The notes under the pieces were generated by a model. It did no database searches. It was not told where the DNA came from and worked only from the letters and a program-made list of their open reading frames with translations. Positions 52,216 through 60,716 of a DNA stretch of 64,000 nucleotides are shown here, in pieces. How positions within the stretch are numbered: the first letter of the stretch is position 1; each line of letters begins with the position of its first letter. The stretch comes from Idiomarina sp. X4 (GTDB taxonomy: Bacteria > Pseudomonadota > Gammaproteobacteria > Enterobacterales > Alteromonadaceae), in NCBI RefSeq assembly GCF_002808045.1, contig NZ_CP025000.1:1240001-1304000 (forward strand), given 5' to 3'. Both the position numbers and the translations under genes were made by a program.

Positions 52216-53046
52216 TTACATCGGCAACACTTCTAAAACGGCGACGTAAGAGCCCTGGCGTTTGGTCGCCGGGGCTTTTCCATTATTGTCTGAGTATTCA
52301 GCTTCCAGCCAATACATGCCGGCTTCATCAACAGAAAACATCACTTCGCCTTTTTCATTAGTAGTCAACTTGGTCGGCTCAGAGCGGTCACGATACCGTT
52401 CACCGCCCTTCACCAAGACCAGCTCAGTACCTGCAGCAGCTGCACCGTCTATCGTGAATTTGAACGTAATATTTTCACCAGTGTATAAGTCATTCGGATG
52501 GGTTACTGGCTTGAGCTCTAAACCGTTGCCCGTAGGTCCTAAAGTGTCATAAGTCGGGGCGCCTGATGTCACAAATGTTTCAACCCGGTGTGAGCGTTCA
52601 CTGACCTCTAAGTCTTTGGCATCTTGCGGCACTTCTTTGTAAAAGTCGTCATTCGTTTTCCGGGAGCCACGCGGCGGCCAGTATTGGCGTTCGCCATTAT
52701 CGTCTATCCAGCGGGCAGATAGCCCAGAGCTTGCTGAGTAAACGGTGTAAGTGCCTTCCTTTTCCAACTCAACATCAAACACTGAACGTAGTTTACCTTT
52801 GTACCCGTTTTCTAAAGTTACCGCAGAGCCGTCCGGCGCCATCGCTTCCACTCGGTCTAAACTAAGCGGGTAGTGGTCGGGATAAAAAATGCCATTTGCA
52901 ATAGCCGCGTCAAAGGTGACCCATTCCGAGTCGCCGGAGACAACGGTAGCACTTGGCTTAATCCATACACGGTGTGCTTCACTGCTGGCGCTGGCGAACA
53001 GTGTCAGTACGGCAAGACTTGTCGTTATTACAGAAGATAATTTCAT
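52216..53046 (-). CDS. Periplasmic DUF4198 protein
   Basis: The 276-residue protein has a signal peptide (to about residue 24, SSEAHRVW) and a DUF4198 layout (an N-terminal HRVWIKPSATVV strand, Ig-like sandwich, C-terminal GMYWLEAEYSD). Related proteins accompany metal uptake (NikM-like, iron). It lies 2 bases after a PepSY-type membrane protein gene, which has a Fur-like box upstream, so an iron-responsive role is likely. Confidence 0.85.
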   Translation of the reverse strand: MKLSSVITTSLAVLTLFASASSEAHRVWIKPSATVVSGDSEWVTFDAAIANGIFYPDHYPLSLDRVEAMAPDGSAVTLENGYKGKLRSVFDVELEKEGTYTVYSASSGLSARWIDDNGERQYWPPRGSRKTNDDFYKEVPQDAKDLEVSERSHRVETFVTSGAPTYDTLGPTGNGLELKPVTHPNDLYTGENITFKFTIDGAAAAGTELVLVKGGERYRDRSEPTKLTTNEKGEVMFSVDEAGMYWLEAEYSDNNGKAPATKRQGSYVAVLEVLPM

Positions 53047-53048
53047 GC

Positions 53049-54119
53049 TTAAGGCTCCAGTTTTAGGGACACACGGCCGAGTTCGTGCTCGCCGCTGTCT
53101 GTTATGGATATTGGGTGGTTAAGAGGTAAAGACAATGGCAGTCGCAACATTTCACGGCCGCCAAGCTCACGAGCTGCTTCTACGTATAGGTAGTATTTGC
53201 CTTCACTTAGCTCAGGTAATTGATTCAGCATGGGGGTTAAGTCGACCCGTTGAATGCCGGGACGGCGAGTTGCGCCGGACACACCATCTATAGGCATATC
53301 GGTCATGCGTCCGCTGCGGCGCCACCATTGACGCATGTCTTTCAGCCACTTTTCCCCTTCGTTATTTTCAAGGTTTACGTCATACCACACCGCAATATCG
53401 ACAACACGCTGATGACGTTCGTTGGCCAACCAAACGGCAACATAAGGTACGTGATATTCGGCAACAGACAAGCGTGGAATTTCCACAGTGAGTTCATTTT
53501 CAGCGGCGTGAGCCGAACCAATAACGGCGAAAAATGGAATGATGAATCCGGCCAGGACCAGTGGCCAGGTTGATTTGCGGCCCTTACTGTATTTTTTCAA
53601 AAGCAATAACCCCGTAATAGTGAAAACAATGCTTGCGATAGCAAACACATCAATAAACAAACTCCATAAGAATCCGGTGTTCCGCGCCTTGTGCAGGTCA
53701 TTAAAGTAAGCGATCCAGCCGCGATCAGTGTTTTCAGAATAAAAAGCACCGCTGGCTAAATCGACACTGAACCAGCTGTCCCCGCCAGGTCGGGGCATGG
53801 CGACGTACACTTCGTAGTCACTCCACTCTATTTGGGCATTTGAACTGATGCTGTTATGTGTCTTTGCTTCGTACCAGCGGTGAAAGGAAGTTGGCAGAAC
53901 GTCATTCCCTGACGCATTCACCAACCGTTCCAAGTCCTTTTGAGGGAGAGACCCTTCGTAACTTTCGACGCTCGGTGCAGACTCTATCCATCCTGCATGA
54001 TTCAACGTAATACCGGTGACAGAGAACAGCAGCATGCCAATAAGACAAATCGCTGAGCTTATCCAGTGCCAGTCTTTGAGTGACCAACCTCGCTTTTTTG
54101 ATCTGTTTCCGCGCGCCAT
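53049..54119 (-). CDS. PepSY-associated membrane protein fused to DUF2271
   Basis: The 356-residue protein has an N-terminal membrane helix (ISSAICLIGMLLFSVTGITL), a periplasmic PepSY-type segment, further helices (FLWSLFIDVFAIASIVFTITGLLLL and WPLVLAGFIIPFFAVIG), then a periplasmic DUF2271 domain with YVAVWLANERHQRVVDIAVWYD and DGVSGATRRPG. The combination recurs in iron-regulated operons; a reductive role on the periplasmic side is plausible. It precedes the DUF4198 gene in an operon. Confidence 0.86.
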   Translation of the reverse strand: MARGNRSKKRGWSLKDWHWISSAICLIGMLLFSVTGITLNHAGWIESAPSVESYEGSLPQKDLERLVNASGNDVLPTSFHRWYEAKTHNSISSNAQIEWSDYEVYVAMPRPGGDSWFSVDLASGAFYSENTDRGWIAYFNDLHKARNTGFLWSLFIDVFAIASIVFTITGLLLLKKYSKGRKSTWPLVLAGFIIPFFAVIGSAHAAENELTVEIPRLSVAEYHVPYVAVWLANERHQRVVDIAVWYDVNLENNEGEKWLKDMRQWWRRSGRMTDMPIDGVSGATRRPGIQRVDLTPMLNQLPELSEGKYYLYVEAARELGGREMLRLPLSLPLNHPISITDSGEHELGRVSLKLEP

Positions 54120-54192
54120 AATCCACTGCTGTTAAAATTGGCTGAAGCCAACGTTTTTATTTGATGTTTTATGAATATGGCGTTAGTCTATA

Positions 54193-54207
54193 TGAAAATC
54201 ATTCTTA
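54193..54207. promoter_or_regulatory. Fur-like box between PepSY-DUF2271 and fpr
   Basis: TGAAAATCATTCTTA matches 11 of 14 specific positions of the 7-1-7 Fur pattern. It lies 74 bases upstream of the PepSY-DUF2271 gene and 88 bases before fpr, so it may act on both. Confidence 0.6.
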
Positions 54208-54294
54208 TTCGCAATTTAGAAATAGTGAACTGATTTTTCAGTTTTTAAGCGCATAGCGTTACTTTTGCCGTAATCTGCAGGAGCAGGAGTTTTC

Positions 54295-55077
54295 ATGAGA
54301 AGTACTATTGCCGAGACCGTGACTCAGGTACGTCACTGGAATGACACTTTATTCAGTTTTAGAACCACCCGTAAGCCAAGTTTCACGTTTGAAAACGGCC
54401 AGTTTGTGATGATGGGCCTGCAATTGGAGGACAAACCACTGCTGCGAGCTTACTCAATTGCCAGCGCGAATTATGAAGAAGAACTTGAGTTCTTCAGCAT
54501 AAAAGTGCCTGATGGCGCACTAACGTCTCGCTTGCAGCATATTCAGGTGGGCGATGAAGTGGTCCTGTCGACGCGCCCTACCGGCACCCTTGTTCCGGGA
54601 CATTTGTTACCGGGTAAGAACCTGTACTTGCTGAGTACAGGAACCGGGCTGGCGCCGTTCATGAGTGTTATTAAAGACCCCGATATTTACGAGCAATATG
54701 ACAAGGTGGTTCTTGTTCACGGGGTGCGCTATGTCTCCGAGTTGGCTTACCAAAAAGAAATAGGTGAAGACTTACCTAATAACGAGTTTTTTGGTGACTG
54801 GGTAAAAGAAAAGCTGATTTACTATCCAACGGTAACTCGGGAACCTTTCAGGGATGAAGCGCATCAGCAGCGTATTACTGATTTGCTGACTTCTGGCACC
54901 TTGACGCGCACCATAGGCATGCCCGATTTGAACCCGGAGCATGACCGTTTTATGCTGTGTGGTAATGACGCTATGCTGCAGGACTTAATGGCTATATTGA
55001 ACGAGCGTGGCTTTACAAAGGCAACGTCGCGTAAGCAAGGCGATTACGTTATTGAGCAGGCATTTATTGAGAAATAA
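54295..55077 (+). CDS. fpr: Ferredoxin-NADP+ reductase
   Basis: The 260-residue flavoenzyme has the FAD motif RAYSIAS near residue 44, the NADP-binding STGTGLAPFMSVI near 107 and the C-terminal FMLCGNDAMLQDL. It exchanges electrons between NADPH and ferredoxin or flavodoxin. E. coli Fpr is about 248 residues. A GGAGCAGGAG ribosome site precedes ATG 54295. Link to the adjacent iron genes: a reductase of this type can supply electrons for iron release from siderophores. Confidence 0.94.
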   Translation: MRSTIAETVTQVRHWNDTLFSFRTTRKPSFTFENGQFVMMGLQLEDKPLLRAYSIASANYEEELEFFSIKVPDGALTSRLQHIQVGDEVVLSTRPTGTLVPGHLLPGKNLYLLSTGTGLAPFMSVIKDPDIYEQYDKVVLVHGVRYVSELAYQKEIGEDLPNNEFFGDWVKEKLIYYPTVTREPFRDEAHQQRITDLLTSGTLTRTIGMPDLNPEHDRFMLCGNDAMLQDLMAILNERGFTKATSRKQGDYVIEQAFIEK

Positions 55078-55091
55078 CCAATGAGGTAACC

Positions 55092-55673
55092 ATGAGCTCC
55101 TGGCAAAACTTGCTGACCGAGGTTCGTCAATGCACGCTATGCGAACCGGAATTGCCAATGGGAGCTCGACCGGTTGTTCAGTTACATCCCAACGCCAAAA
55201 TTTTAGTCGCTGGTCAGGCCCCTGGCCGACGAGTTCATGGCTCCGGTAAACCGTTCTATGACCCCAGTGGTGACCGTCTTCGTCAGTGGATGGGCATTGA
55301 TAAATCGACGTTTTATGACGCTGAAAAGCTGGCGATTATTCCTATGGGGTTGTGTTACCCGGGCACCGGCAAGTCCGGCGACTTACCGCCACGCCCCGAA
55401 TGTGCTCCGGCGTGGCGGCATAAGCTCCTTGAGCAGTTACCGAATTTAGAACTGACGTTAGCCATTGGGCAGTACGCCCAAAGTTGGCATATTGACGAAC
55501 CAAAACAGACGCTTACTGAGCGAGTAAAAAACTGGGAACATTATTGGCCTGACGTGTTGCCGTTGCCGCACCCCAGCCCACGTAATAATTTGTGGTTAAA
55601 GCGTAACCCGTGGTTTGAAGACGCCGTTATTCCGACGTTGCAGAAGCGCATTGCCGAATTAGTCCGCGCCTGA
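55092..55673 (+). CDS. Uracil-DNA glycosylase-fold protein
   Basis: The 193-residue protein carries UDG-superfamily motifs: VAGQAPGRRVH (motif A with GQAPG) and LPHPSPRN (motif B), with a C-x2-C pair (CTLCE) near the N-terminus. It lacks the full four-cysteine iron-sulfur set of family 4, so the exact substrate cannot be told. It is 14 bases after fpr and probably shares its transcript. Confidence 0.86.
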   Translation: MSSWQNLLTEVRQCTLCEPELPMGARPVVQLHPNAKILVAGQAPGRRVHGSGKPFYDPSGDRLRQWMGIDKSTFYDAEKLAIIPMGLCYPGTGKSGDLPPRPECAPAWRHKLLEQLPNLELTLAIGQYAQSWHIDEPKQTLTERVKNWEHYWPDVLPLPHPSPRNNLWLKRNPWFEDAVIPTLQKRIAELVRA

Positions 55674-56135
55674 CTACCACCAGCGACCGGTCTCCCGGCA
55701 ATAGCTTTTGTACGCTTCGCCAAAGGCCTTGGTAAGAGCGCGCTCTTCGGGCTGAATCTGGAACTTACTCATGTACGCAACATAAAGCACCAAGCCCCAT
55801 AGCGAAAACACGCTGCCTAAAAATACACCCCAAGCCATAAGCACAAAGAAAAAGCCAAGGTACATTGGGTTTCGGGTGCGCTGATAAATACCCGTTGTGA
55901 CCAATTCGGTACTTTTGTTTGGATCTCTGGGGTCGACCGTGGTTTTTGCCCGGCGAAAGCTCATAACGCCCAGTAAAGGCAGTAAGACACCTAGCACTAA
56001 TAAGAAAATTGCCGCAGCACGCTGGCCAACATAGAAAGCATTAAACTCTGCGGTATAATGCGCCGTTAACCACATCAACCCTGCCACAATGGCGACAACA
56101 ATGACGGGCGGAACTTTGAGTTCTAAAAACTTCAT
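55674..56135 (-). CDS. Isoprenylcysteine carboxyl methyltransferase-like membrane protein
   Basis: The 153-residue protein has four or five membrane helices and the ICMT/PEMT end motif: GIYQRTRNPMYLGFFFVLMAWG then PEERALTKAFGEAYKSYC. I chose ATG 56135, preceded by GAAAGAAG; the ORF reaches 56300 but the extra part overlaps the divergent gene and has no membrane pattern. The substrate is unknown. Confidence 0.88.
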   Translation of the reverse strand: MKFLELKVPPVIVVAIVAGLMWLTAHYTAEFNAFYVGQRAAAIFLLVLGVLLPLLGVMSFRRAKTTVDPRDPNKSTELVTTGIYQRTRNPMYLGFFFVLMAWGVFLGSVFSLWGLVLYVAYMSKFQIQPEERALTKAFGEAYKSYCRETGRWW

Positions 56136-56165
56136 AGAAAGAAGCGTCCTTTTGGTGATACGAAA

Positions 56166-56705
56166 ATGACGACCGAAACTTCTACAATTATTGAGCAAAC
56201 CGAGCGCTGGGTGCAACAGCTCATTGTGAAATACAATATTTGCCCGTTTGCGCGCCGCGAAGTTGAACGCAAACGTGTTCGCTACGTTGTTGCGGAACAA
56301 CAGGACATGGCTTCGGTGTTACAACAATTACTGGACGAGGCGAAACATCTGGACGAAACCCCTGAAACCGAGACCACACTTTTTATAATCCCTCAGGGCT
56401 TTGAAGGCTTCTATGGCTTTTTAGACTTGGTCGGCATGGCTGACACATTGCTTATTGAAGAAGGCTATGAAGGCATTTATCAATTAGCGCATTTTCACCC
56501 GGGTTACTGTTTTGATGGTGAGCCTCAGGATGACCCGGCAAACTACACGAATCGTTCACCCTTCCCAACGCTTCACTTGCTAAGGGAAGCGAGTTTAGAG
56601 AAAGCAATTGAGCAACATGACGATCCGGAATCCATCCCTGAGCGCAATATCGAGTTTTGTCGTCGTAAAGGTGCTGAGTTTTTTGTAAAGATTTTAAACG
56701 GTTAG
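56166..56705 (+). CDS. DUF1415 protein
   Basis: The 179-residue protein has the DUF1415 signature: TERWVQQLIVKYNICPFA near the N-terminus, LFIIPQGF in the middle, and a HFHPGYCFDGEPQDDPANYT segment with Cys, His and Asp that may bind metal. Function unknown. It diverges from the methyltransferase gene by 30 bases. Confidence 0.92.
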   Translation: MTTETSTIIEQTERWVQQLIVKYNICPFARREVERKRVRYVVAEQQDMASVLQQLLDEAKHLDETPETETTLFIIPQGFEGFYGFLDLVGMADTLLIEEGYEGIYQLAHFHPGYCFDGEPQDDPANYTNRSPFPTLHLLREASLEKAIEQHDDPESIPERNIEFCRRKGAEFFVKILNG

Positions 56706-56765
56706 CTTGGGCTGACGAATTGAATGGCGTAGGCTATGCTTTAGTTATAAACAAAGGTGATTGTC

Positions 56766-58154
56766 ATGCCAGAGCGTCAGCTGTCGAATAAAATTCTGGA
56801 AAAGTTACCCACTATGGTCGCGTTCATCGATGAAAAGCGGCGCTATCGTTATATCAACAAAGCCTATTGCCAGTTCCTTAACCTGAAAAAAGCCGACATT
56901 CTGGGTCGGTTCGTTTCCGATGTTCTTGATGATGAGCTTTACGCGAGGATGAAGCTTCGGCATGACAAAGTATTTGAAAGCGGCAAGGTCAGTTCCTTTT
57001 CGGAAGCGGTTACATTTAGGGATGGCCGTAAGTGCTTTTTGGATATCCGCTACATTCCTGAGCTGGATGAAAGCAAAAAAATGGTCGGTCTGTATGCTGT
57101 GATGGAAGACGTGACCGAGTACTATGCTTCGGTCGATTTAATGCGCACCATTCATGACATTATTCATAAGCGCGGCCGGCGTATTGATCCTGTATCAATT
57201 GATGAGCTCCTGAAGTTTGGCGTTGAGTATTTGGACGTGGATATTGGAACCGCAAGTTCAATCATTGACGGCGTATACACCATTGAGTGGATACAAACGG
57301 CAAAATTAGAGTTCGATGCCGGTACTCAACTTCCTCTGGATACTACCTATTGCTCTGTTGTTTTAAAGGAAAATGAATTAGTACATACCAATGAAGCCGA
57401 CAAAGACGAGCGCTTTAAAAATCATAAGTCTTTCCTGACGTACGGGCTTCAGTCTTATATCGGTACACCGCTTGTTATTAACGATGTTGTTTGGGGTGTA
57501 TTAGGGTTTGCGCGTAAAACCGCTCGCCGGGAAGCTTTCAGCGAACTGGAAATAGAAATGGTGCGTATGATGGGCACCGCTGTGGAGACGGTTATTGCGG
57601 AGCAGGCGGTGCGTCATGACCTGATACGGCAACGTGACGATATGGCGTTAATTGCTTATACAGACTCGCTCACGGGTTTGAAGAACCGCTCAGCGGGCAT
57701 GCAAATGCTTGAGCAAGGGCTGGCATCTCATTACAAGGACAGCTGTTGTGTGGTGGCGGTTATCGACTTTGACCATTTTAAGTCAATTAATGACACCTAC
57801 GGCCACGACATTGGGGACCGGGTGCTCATTGCTGGCGCTAACGCCATGAATGACAGCTTAAGGGGTAGCGACACGGTTATTCGGGTGGGCGGTGAAGAGT
57901 TTATGATTATTTTACCTCACACCGATAAAGAAAATGCTTCAACGGTACTTGAGCGCGTACGAGAAGCCGTGGAGACAACGGTTGTCACGCTGGAATCAGG
58001 CGACGTCATTAATCCCACTGTCAGCATTGGTGCTACCGCTAGTGAAACTAATGACGACGTGTCGAGTATTTACCGCCGCGCCGACCAAGCGCTCTATAAA
58101 GCCAAGCACGCGGGCCGAAACTGTATTGTTTGGTCAGACAATGCAGCGAGTTAA
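56766..58154 (+). CDS. Diguanylate cyclase with PAS and GAF sensor domains
   Basis: The 462-residue protein has a PAS domain (about 10-125, with MVAFIDEKRRYRYINKAY), a GAF domain (about 150-285, with YGLQSYIGTPLVI), and a GGDEF domain (about 300-460) with DSLTGLKNRSAGMQML and the active-site GGEEF at about 376-380. It should make cyclic-di-GMP. No membrane segment is present, so it senses a cytoplasmic signal. I chose ATG 56766 over GTG 56757. Confidence 0.95.
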   Translation: MPERQLSNKILEKLPTMVAFIDEKRRYRYINKAYCQFLNLKKADILGRFVSDVLDDELYARMKLRHDKVFESGKVSSFSEAVTFRDGRKCFLDIRYIPELDESKKMVGLYAVMEDVTEYYASVDLMRTIHDIIHKRGRRIDPVSIDELLKFGVEYLDVDIGTASSIIDGVYTIEWIQTAKLEFDAGTQLPLDTTYCSVVLKENELVHTNEADKDERFKNHKSFLTYGLQSYIGTPLVINDVVWGVLGFARKTARREAFSELEIEMVRMMGTAVETVIAEQAVRHDLIRQRDDMALIAYTDSLTGLKNRSAGMQMLEQGLASHYKDSCCVVAVIDFDHFKSINDTYGHDIGDRVLIAGANAMNDSLRGSDTVIRVGGEEFMIILPHTDKENASTVLERVREAVETTVVTLESGDVINPTVSIGATASETNDDVSSIYRRADQALYKAKHAGRNCIVWSDNAAS

Positions 58155-58167
58155 GCCAAACGGTTTT

Positions 58168-58500
58168 CTAGCGGTTGGTTAGCCATAGCGTTAATCCAAT
58201 GCCGATAGCCATGCCAAGTAATAACGTAATCAGCATTGGCAATGCATCAATCCAGCTTGGTGCTCGCTGGGGAGCGTCTTGGGACATTAGCTTTTCCTCG
58301 GCAGCAAAGTTTGACTCAATGGTCTTACGCTCAACCTCTAAAACGCTGCATAAAGCCAGTACGGTTTCTGATGAAGCCATACCTTCTTTCTCAACTCGCT
58401 GTATTGTGCGAAGGCTCACTGCGCACGCATCGGCAAGGTGCTGCTGAGTCCAGCCTTTGTCATTTCGAAGCTCGACAATTTTAGTAGCATCAATACGCAT
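58168..58500 (-). CDS. XRE-family regulator with C-terminal membrane helix
   Basis: The 110-residue protein has an N-terminal HTH (KIVELRNDKGWTQQHLADACAVSLRTIQRVE) and one C-terminal helix (LPMLITLLLGMAIGIGLTLWL). It lies 3 bases downstream of the next gene in the same direction, a membrane protein, and is probably co-transcribed with it. Membrane-anchored XRE proteins of this kind are seen in many gammaproteobacteria; targets are unknown. Confidence 0.85.
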   Translation of the reverse strand: MRIDATKIVELRNDKGWTQQHLADACAVSLRTIQRVEKEGMASSETVLALCSVLEVERKTIESNFAAEEKLMSQDAPQRAPSWIDALPMLITLLLGMAIGIGLTLWLTNR

Positions 58501-58503
58501 AGC

Positions 58504-58899
58504 CTACCCCAAAAACGTTAATGCAGCGGTGGCAGCGAGGTAGCCGAATATCAGTCCAACAAAGAAGAAAATAACTAAGTTCCTGACAAAGGCTTTCTTG
58601 TTATCGAAGGCAGAGCGCGTTTCCGTGCTGACAGTTTCACCATTTACTATCAGCCGACATTCTACACGGCAAAAGAGAAAGCCTGTCACATTAAAGTGAA
58701 GTTCATAGTCAGAACCATCGACGTGAAACTTATGGCAGCTTGATAACCCAAGGTTACGCTTCTTTGACACAGAAACTCCGTCAACAAGTACTTCCTCTTT
58801 GCCTGTGAGACTTGATGCATTTGCCGTTATCGTGTGTCCATTGTCGTTAAACTTAAAACGATACGCGAGGTTTAGTTTTTCCAGTAAAGATTGTTTCAT
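58504..58899 (-). CDS. Hypothetical protein with C-terminal membrane anchor
   Basis: The 131-residue protein has an N-terminal soluble beta-rich domain (YRFKFNDNGHTITANASSLTGKE) and a C-terminal hydrophobic helix (NLVIFFFVGLIFGYLAATAALTFL). No family is recognised. I chose ATG 58899, preceded by AAAGGAAAAAGTC, over the long in-frame extension to 59019. It leads the small operon with the XRE gene. Confidence 0.7.
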   Translation of the reverse strand: MKQSLLEKLNLAYRFKFNDNGHTITANASSLTGKEEVLVDGVSVSKKRNLGLSSCHKFHVDGSDYELHFNVTGFLFCRVECRLIVNGETVSTETRSAFDNKKAFVRNLVIFFFVGLIFGYLAATAALTFLG

Positions 58900-59121
58900 G
58901 ACTTTTTCCTTTTTATTTAATGTAAAGAGTACAGCGTTCTTTCGATGAATAAAGCTATCAGTACCAGAAAAATATCGTGACGCCAGTTTTGAGTCTGTCA
59001 TATGACACTGTGCTGTCATATCGGCTGCAGCACTTATATTTTCTTTAATTTACAGTAGAGTAGCGATCTAATCCGCCACCTATGAGCGTATGATCAGATA
59101 TAAAAATCATGGAGGTGAATT

Positions 59122-59778
59122 ATGAACGTTGCCGTTATTGGTGCTAATGGAAAAATTGGTCAACATCTTGTCGAACAATTGCAAAACGACGACAAACACA
59201 AGGTTGTTGCTGTAGTACGGAAGCAGGAACAAAAACAATCGTGGGAAGAGAAAGGTATTGAAGCCAGGTTAGCCGACTTAGAAGGCTCCGTTGACGACTT
59301 GCAGACTGCTCTTAACGGCGCAGATGCCGTGGTATTCACAGCAGGCTCCGGGGCTAACACGGGTGATGACAAAACGCTTTTAGTGGATCTAGACGGCGCC
59401 GTGAAAACCGTTGAAGCTGCTGAGAATACTGGCGCGAAACGTTTTATTATGGTCAGCGCATGGCAAGCGAATAACCGTGAGAACTGGGCGGAACAGCTAC
59501 TGCCTTACTACGCGGCGAAACATTACGCTGACAAAGAGTTAATGCGCAGCAACCTCAATTGGACGATAGTGCGTCCCGGCGCATTAACGGATGATCCTGC
59601 TAGCGGTAAAGTGGTTGTCGGAGAATCATTGGCTCCAGGCTCGGTGCCTCGTGAAGATGTCGCGAACGTGTTACATCGCTGCCTTGACGAATCAGGAACA
59701 GAACGTAAAGCCTTTGATTTAATGTCGGGCGAGAGTGACGTTCAGCAGTCCTTACAAGCGATGAAAGAACTCGCTTAG
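59122..59778 (+). CDS. NAD(P)-binding oxidoreductase of the atypical SDR group
   Basis: The 218-residue protein has the dinucleotide site VIGANGKIGQHL at residues 4-15, a KRFIMVSAWQANNRE segment, and a YYAAKHYADKELM active-site-like Tyr/Lys. It resembles YwnB/YtfG-type NAD(P)H-binding proteins. Substrate unknown. Its end overlaps the LysR gene by 27 bases. Confidence 0.9.
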   Translation: MNVAVIGANGKIGQHLVEQLQNDDKHKVVAVVRKQEQKQSWEEKGIEARLADLEGSVDDLQTALNGADAVVFTAGSGANTGDDKTLLVDLDGAVKTVEAAENTGAKRFIMVSAWQANNRENWAEQLLPYYAAKHYADKELMRSNLNWTIVRPGALTDDPASGKVVVGESLAPGSVPREDVANVLHRCLDESGTERKAFDLMSGESDVQQSLQAMKELA

Positions 59779-60609
59779 TACCTCAACAGTCCGTTCAGTT
59801 TTTGTGGGAATATTGTCTTTAACCGGCAATACTGCGTGAACGCTGTACGGACTGCCTTTCCACTCAGGCAGCAACCGAAGTAGGTGACCACTTTCAATGT
59901 GGTGCTTGACTTCAGGCTCTGGCAGTAACGCGTAACCCACCCCATCTAGTGTCAGTTGCACCACAGTTTGCATGTTGTTGAGCATGATTTTCGGTTGCGG
60001 GAGTTCAAGCTCTGAAGAGTTCGACATGTGCCCAATAAAGCAGTCTTCGGGAAGGTCGTTAAAACAACTGATAGGCTTCTGCGCAGCCGGGTGCGAAGCA
60101 GCAATACAAGGAATCATGTTCCAATCTACTAAGTGCCTCGCATAAAGCGATGAGTCGGCAAGAGGGCCAATCCGAATGGCCAAGTCGGCGCCGGCGGTAA
60201 TTAAATCAATGGGCTCGTCCGTCATGTGCAGCTGAAAATGGACATTTTTAAACTCTTGTTGCAGCTTTTTTAACGGCTCGCTGAGCAACCCGCCACCAAA
60301 ACCAACAGGCGCTATCATTTTAATTTGCCCTTGCGGTGTTTTGGTCAACGACTCCCATTGCTCCTGGTTACGCGCCGCAATGTTCAGCATGTCTAAGCAT
60401 GATTGGTAAAACACTTTTCCGGCTTCGGTCAATGTCAGCGTCCGCGTGTTTCTGTGAAACAGCGCAATACCGTTGTCTTTTTCCAAGCGCTGTAATTGTT
60501 GGCTAACCGCAGACACTGTCATGTGGAGTTCCTTTGCTGCTCCACTCATACTGTTCAGCTCAACCGTTCGAGTAAAAGCCTTCATTGACCGAATCATTTT
60601 TGGGTTCAT
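59752..60609 (-). CDS. LysR-family transcriptional regulator
   Basis: The 285-residue protein has an N-terminal winged helix (MKAFTRTVELNSMSGAAKEL then TVSAVSQQLQRLEKDNG) and a LysR ligand domain (about 88-285) of the CrgA type. It is divergent from a TonB receptor and converges with the SDR gene, either of which may be a target. Confidence 0.94.
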   Translation of the reverse strand: MNPKMIRSMKAFTRTVELNSMSGAAKELHMTVSAVSQQLQRLEKDNGIALFHRNTRTLTLTEAGKVFYQSCLDMLNIAARNQEQWESLTKTPQGQIKMIAPVGFGGGLLSEPLKKLQQEFKNVHFQLHMTDEPIDLITAGADLAIRIGPLADSSLYARHLVDWNMIPCIAASHPAAQKPISCFNDLPEDCFIGHMSNSSELELPQPKIMLNNMQTVVQLTLDGVGYALLPEPEVKHHIESGHLLRLLPEWKGSPYSVHAVLPVKDNIPTKTERTVEVLSEFFHRL

Positions 60610-60682
60610 GGTTTAGTCCCGCTTAAAACCTATTTCAGAATTTCGACGTTGATGAATTCATCTTAACATTTATGATCGCCAA

Positions 60683-60697
60683 TGAAAATTATTCTCA
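60683..60697 (+). promoter_or_regulatory. Strong Fur box before the third TonB receptor
   Basis: TGAAAATTATTCTCA matches 12 of 14 specific positions of the 7-1-7 pattern. It lies just upstream of the receptor start at 60717, which supports choosing that start over the ATG at 60672, since the box would otherwise be inside the coding sequence. Confidence 0.8.
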
Positions 60698-60716
60698 TTT
60701 AACAGAGGGGCGATTT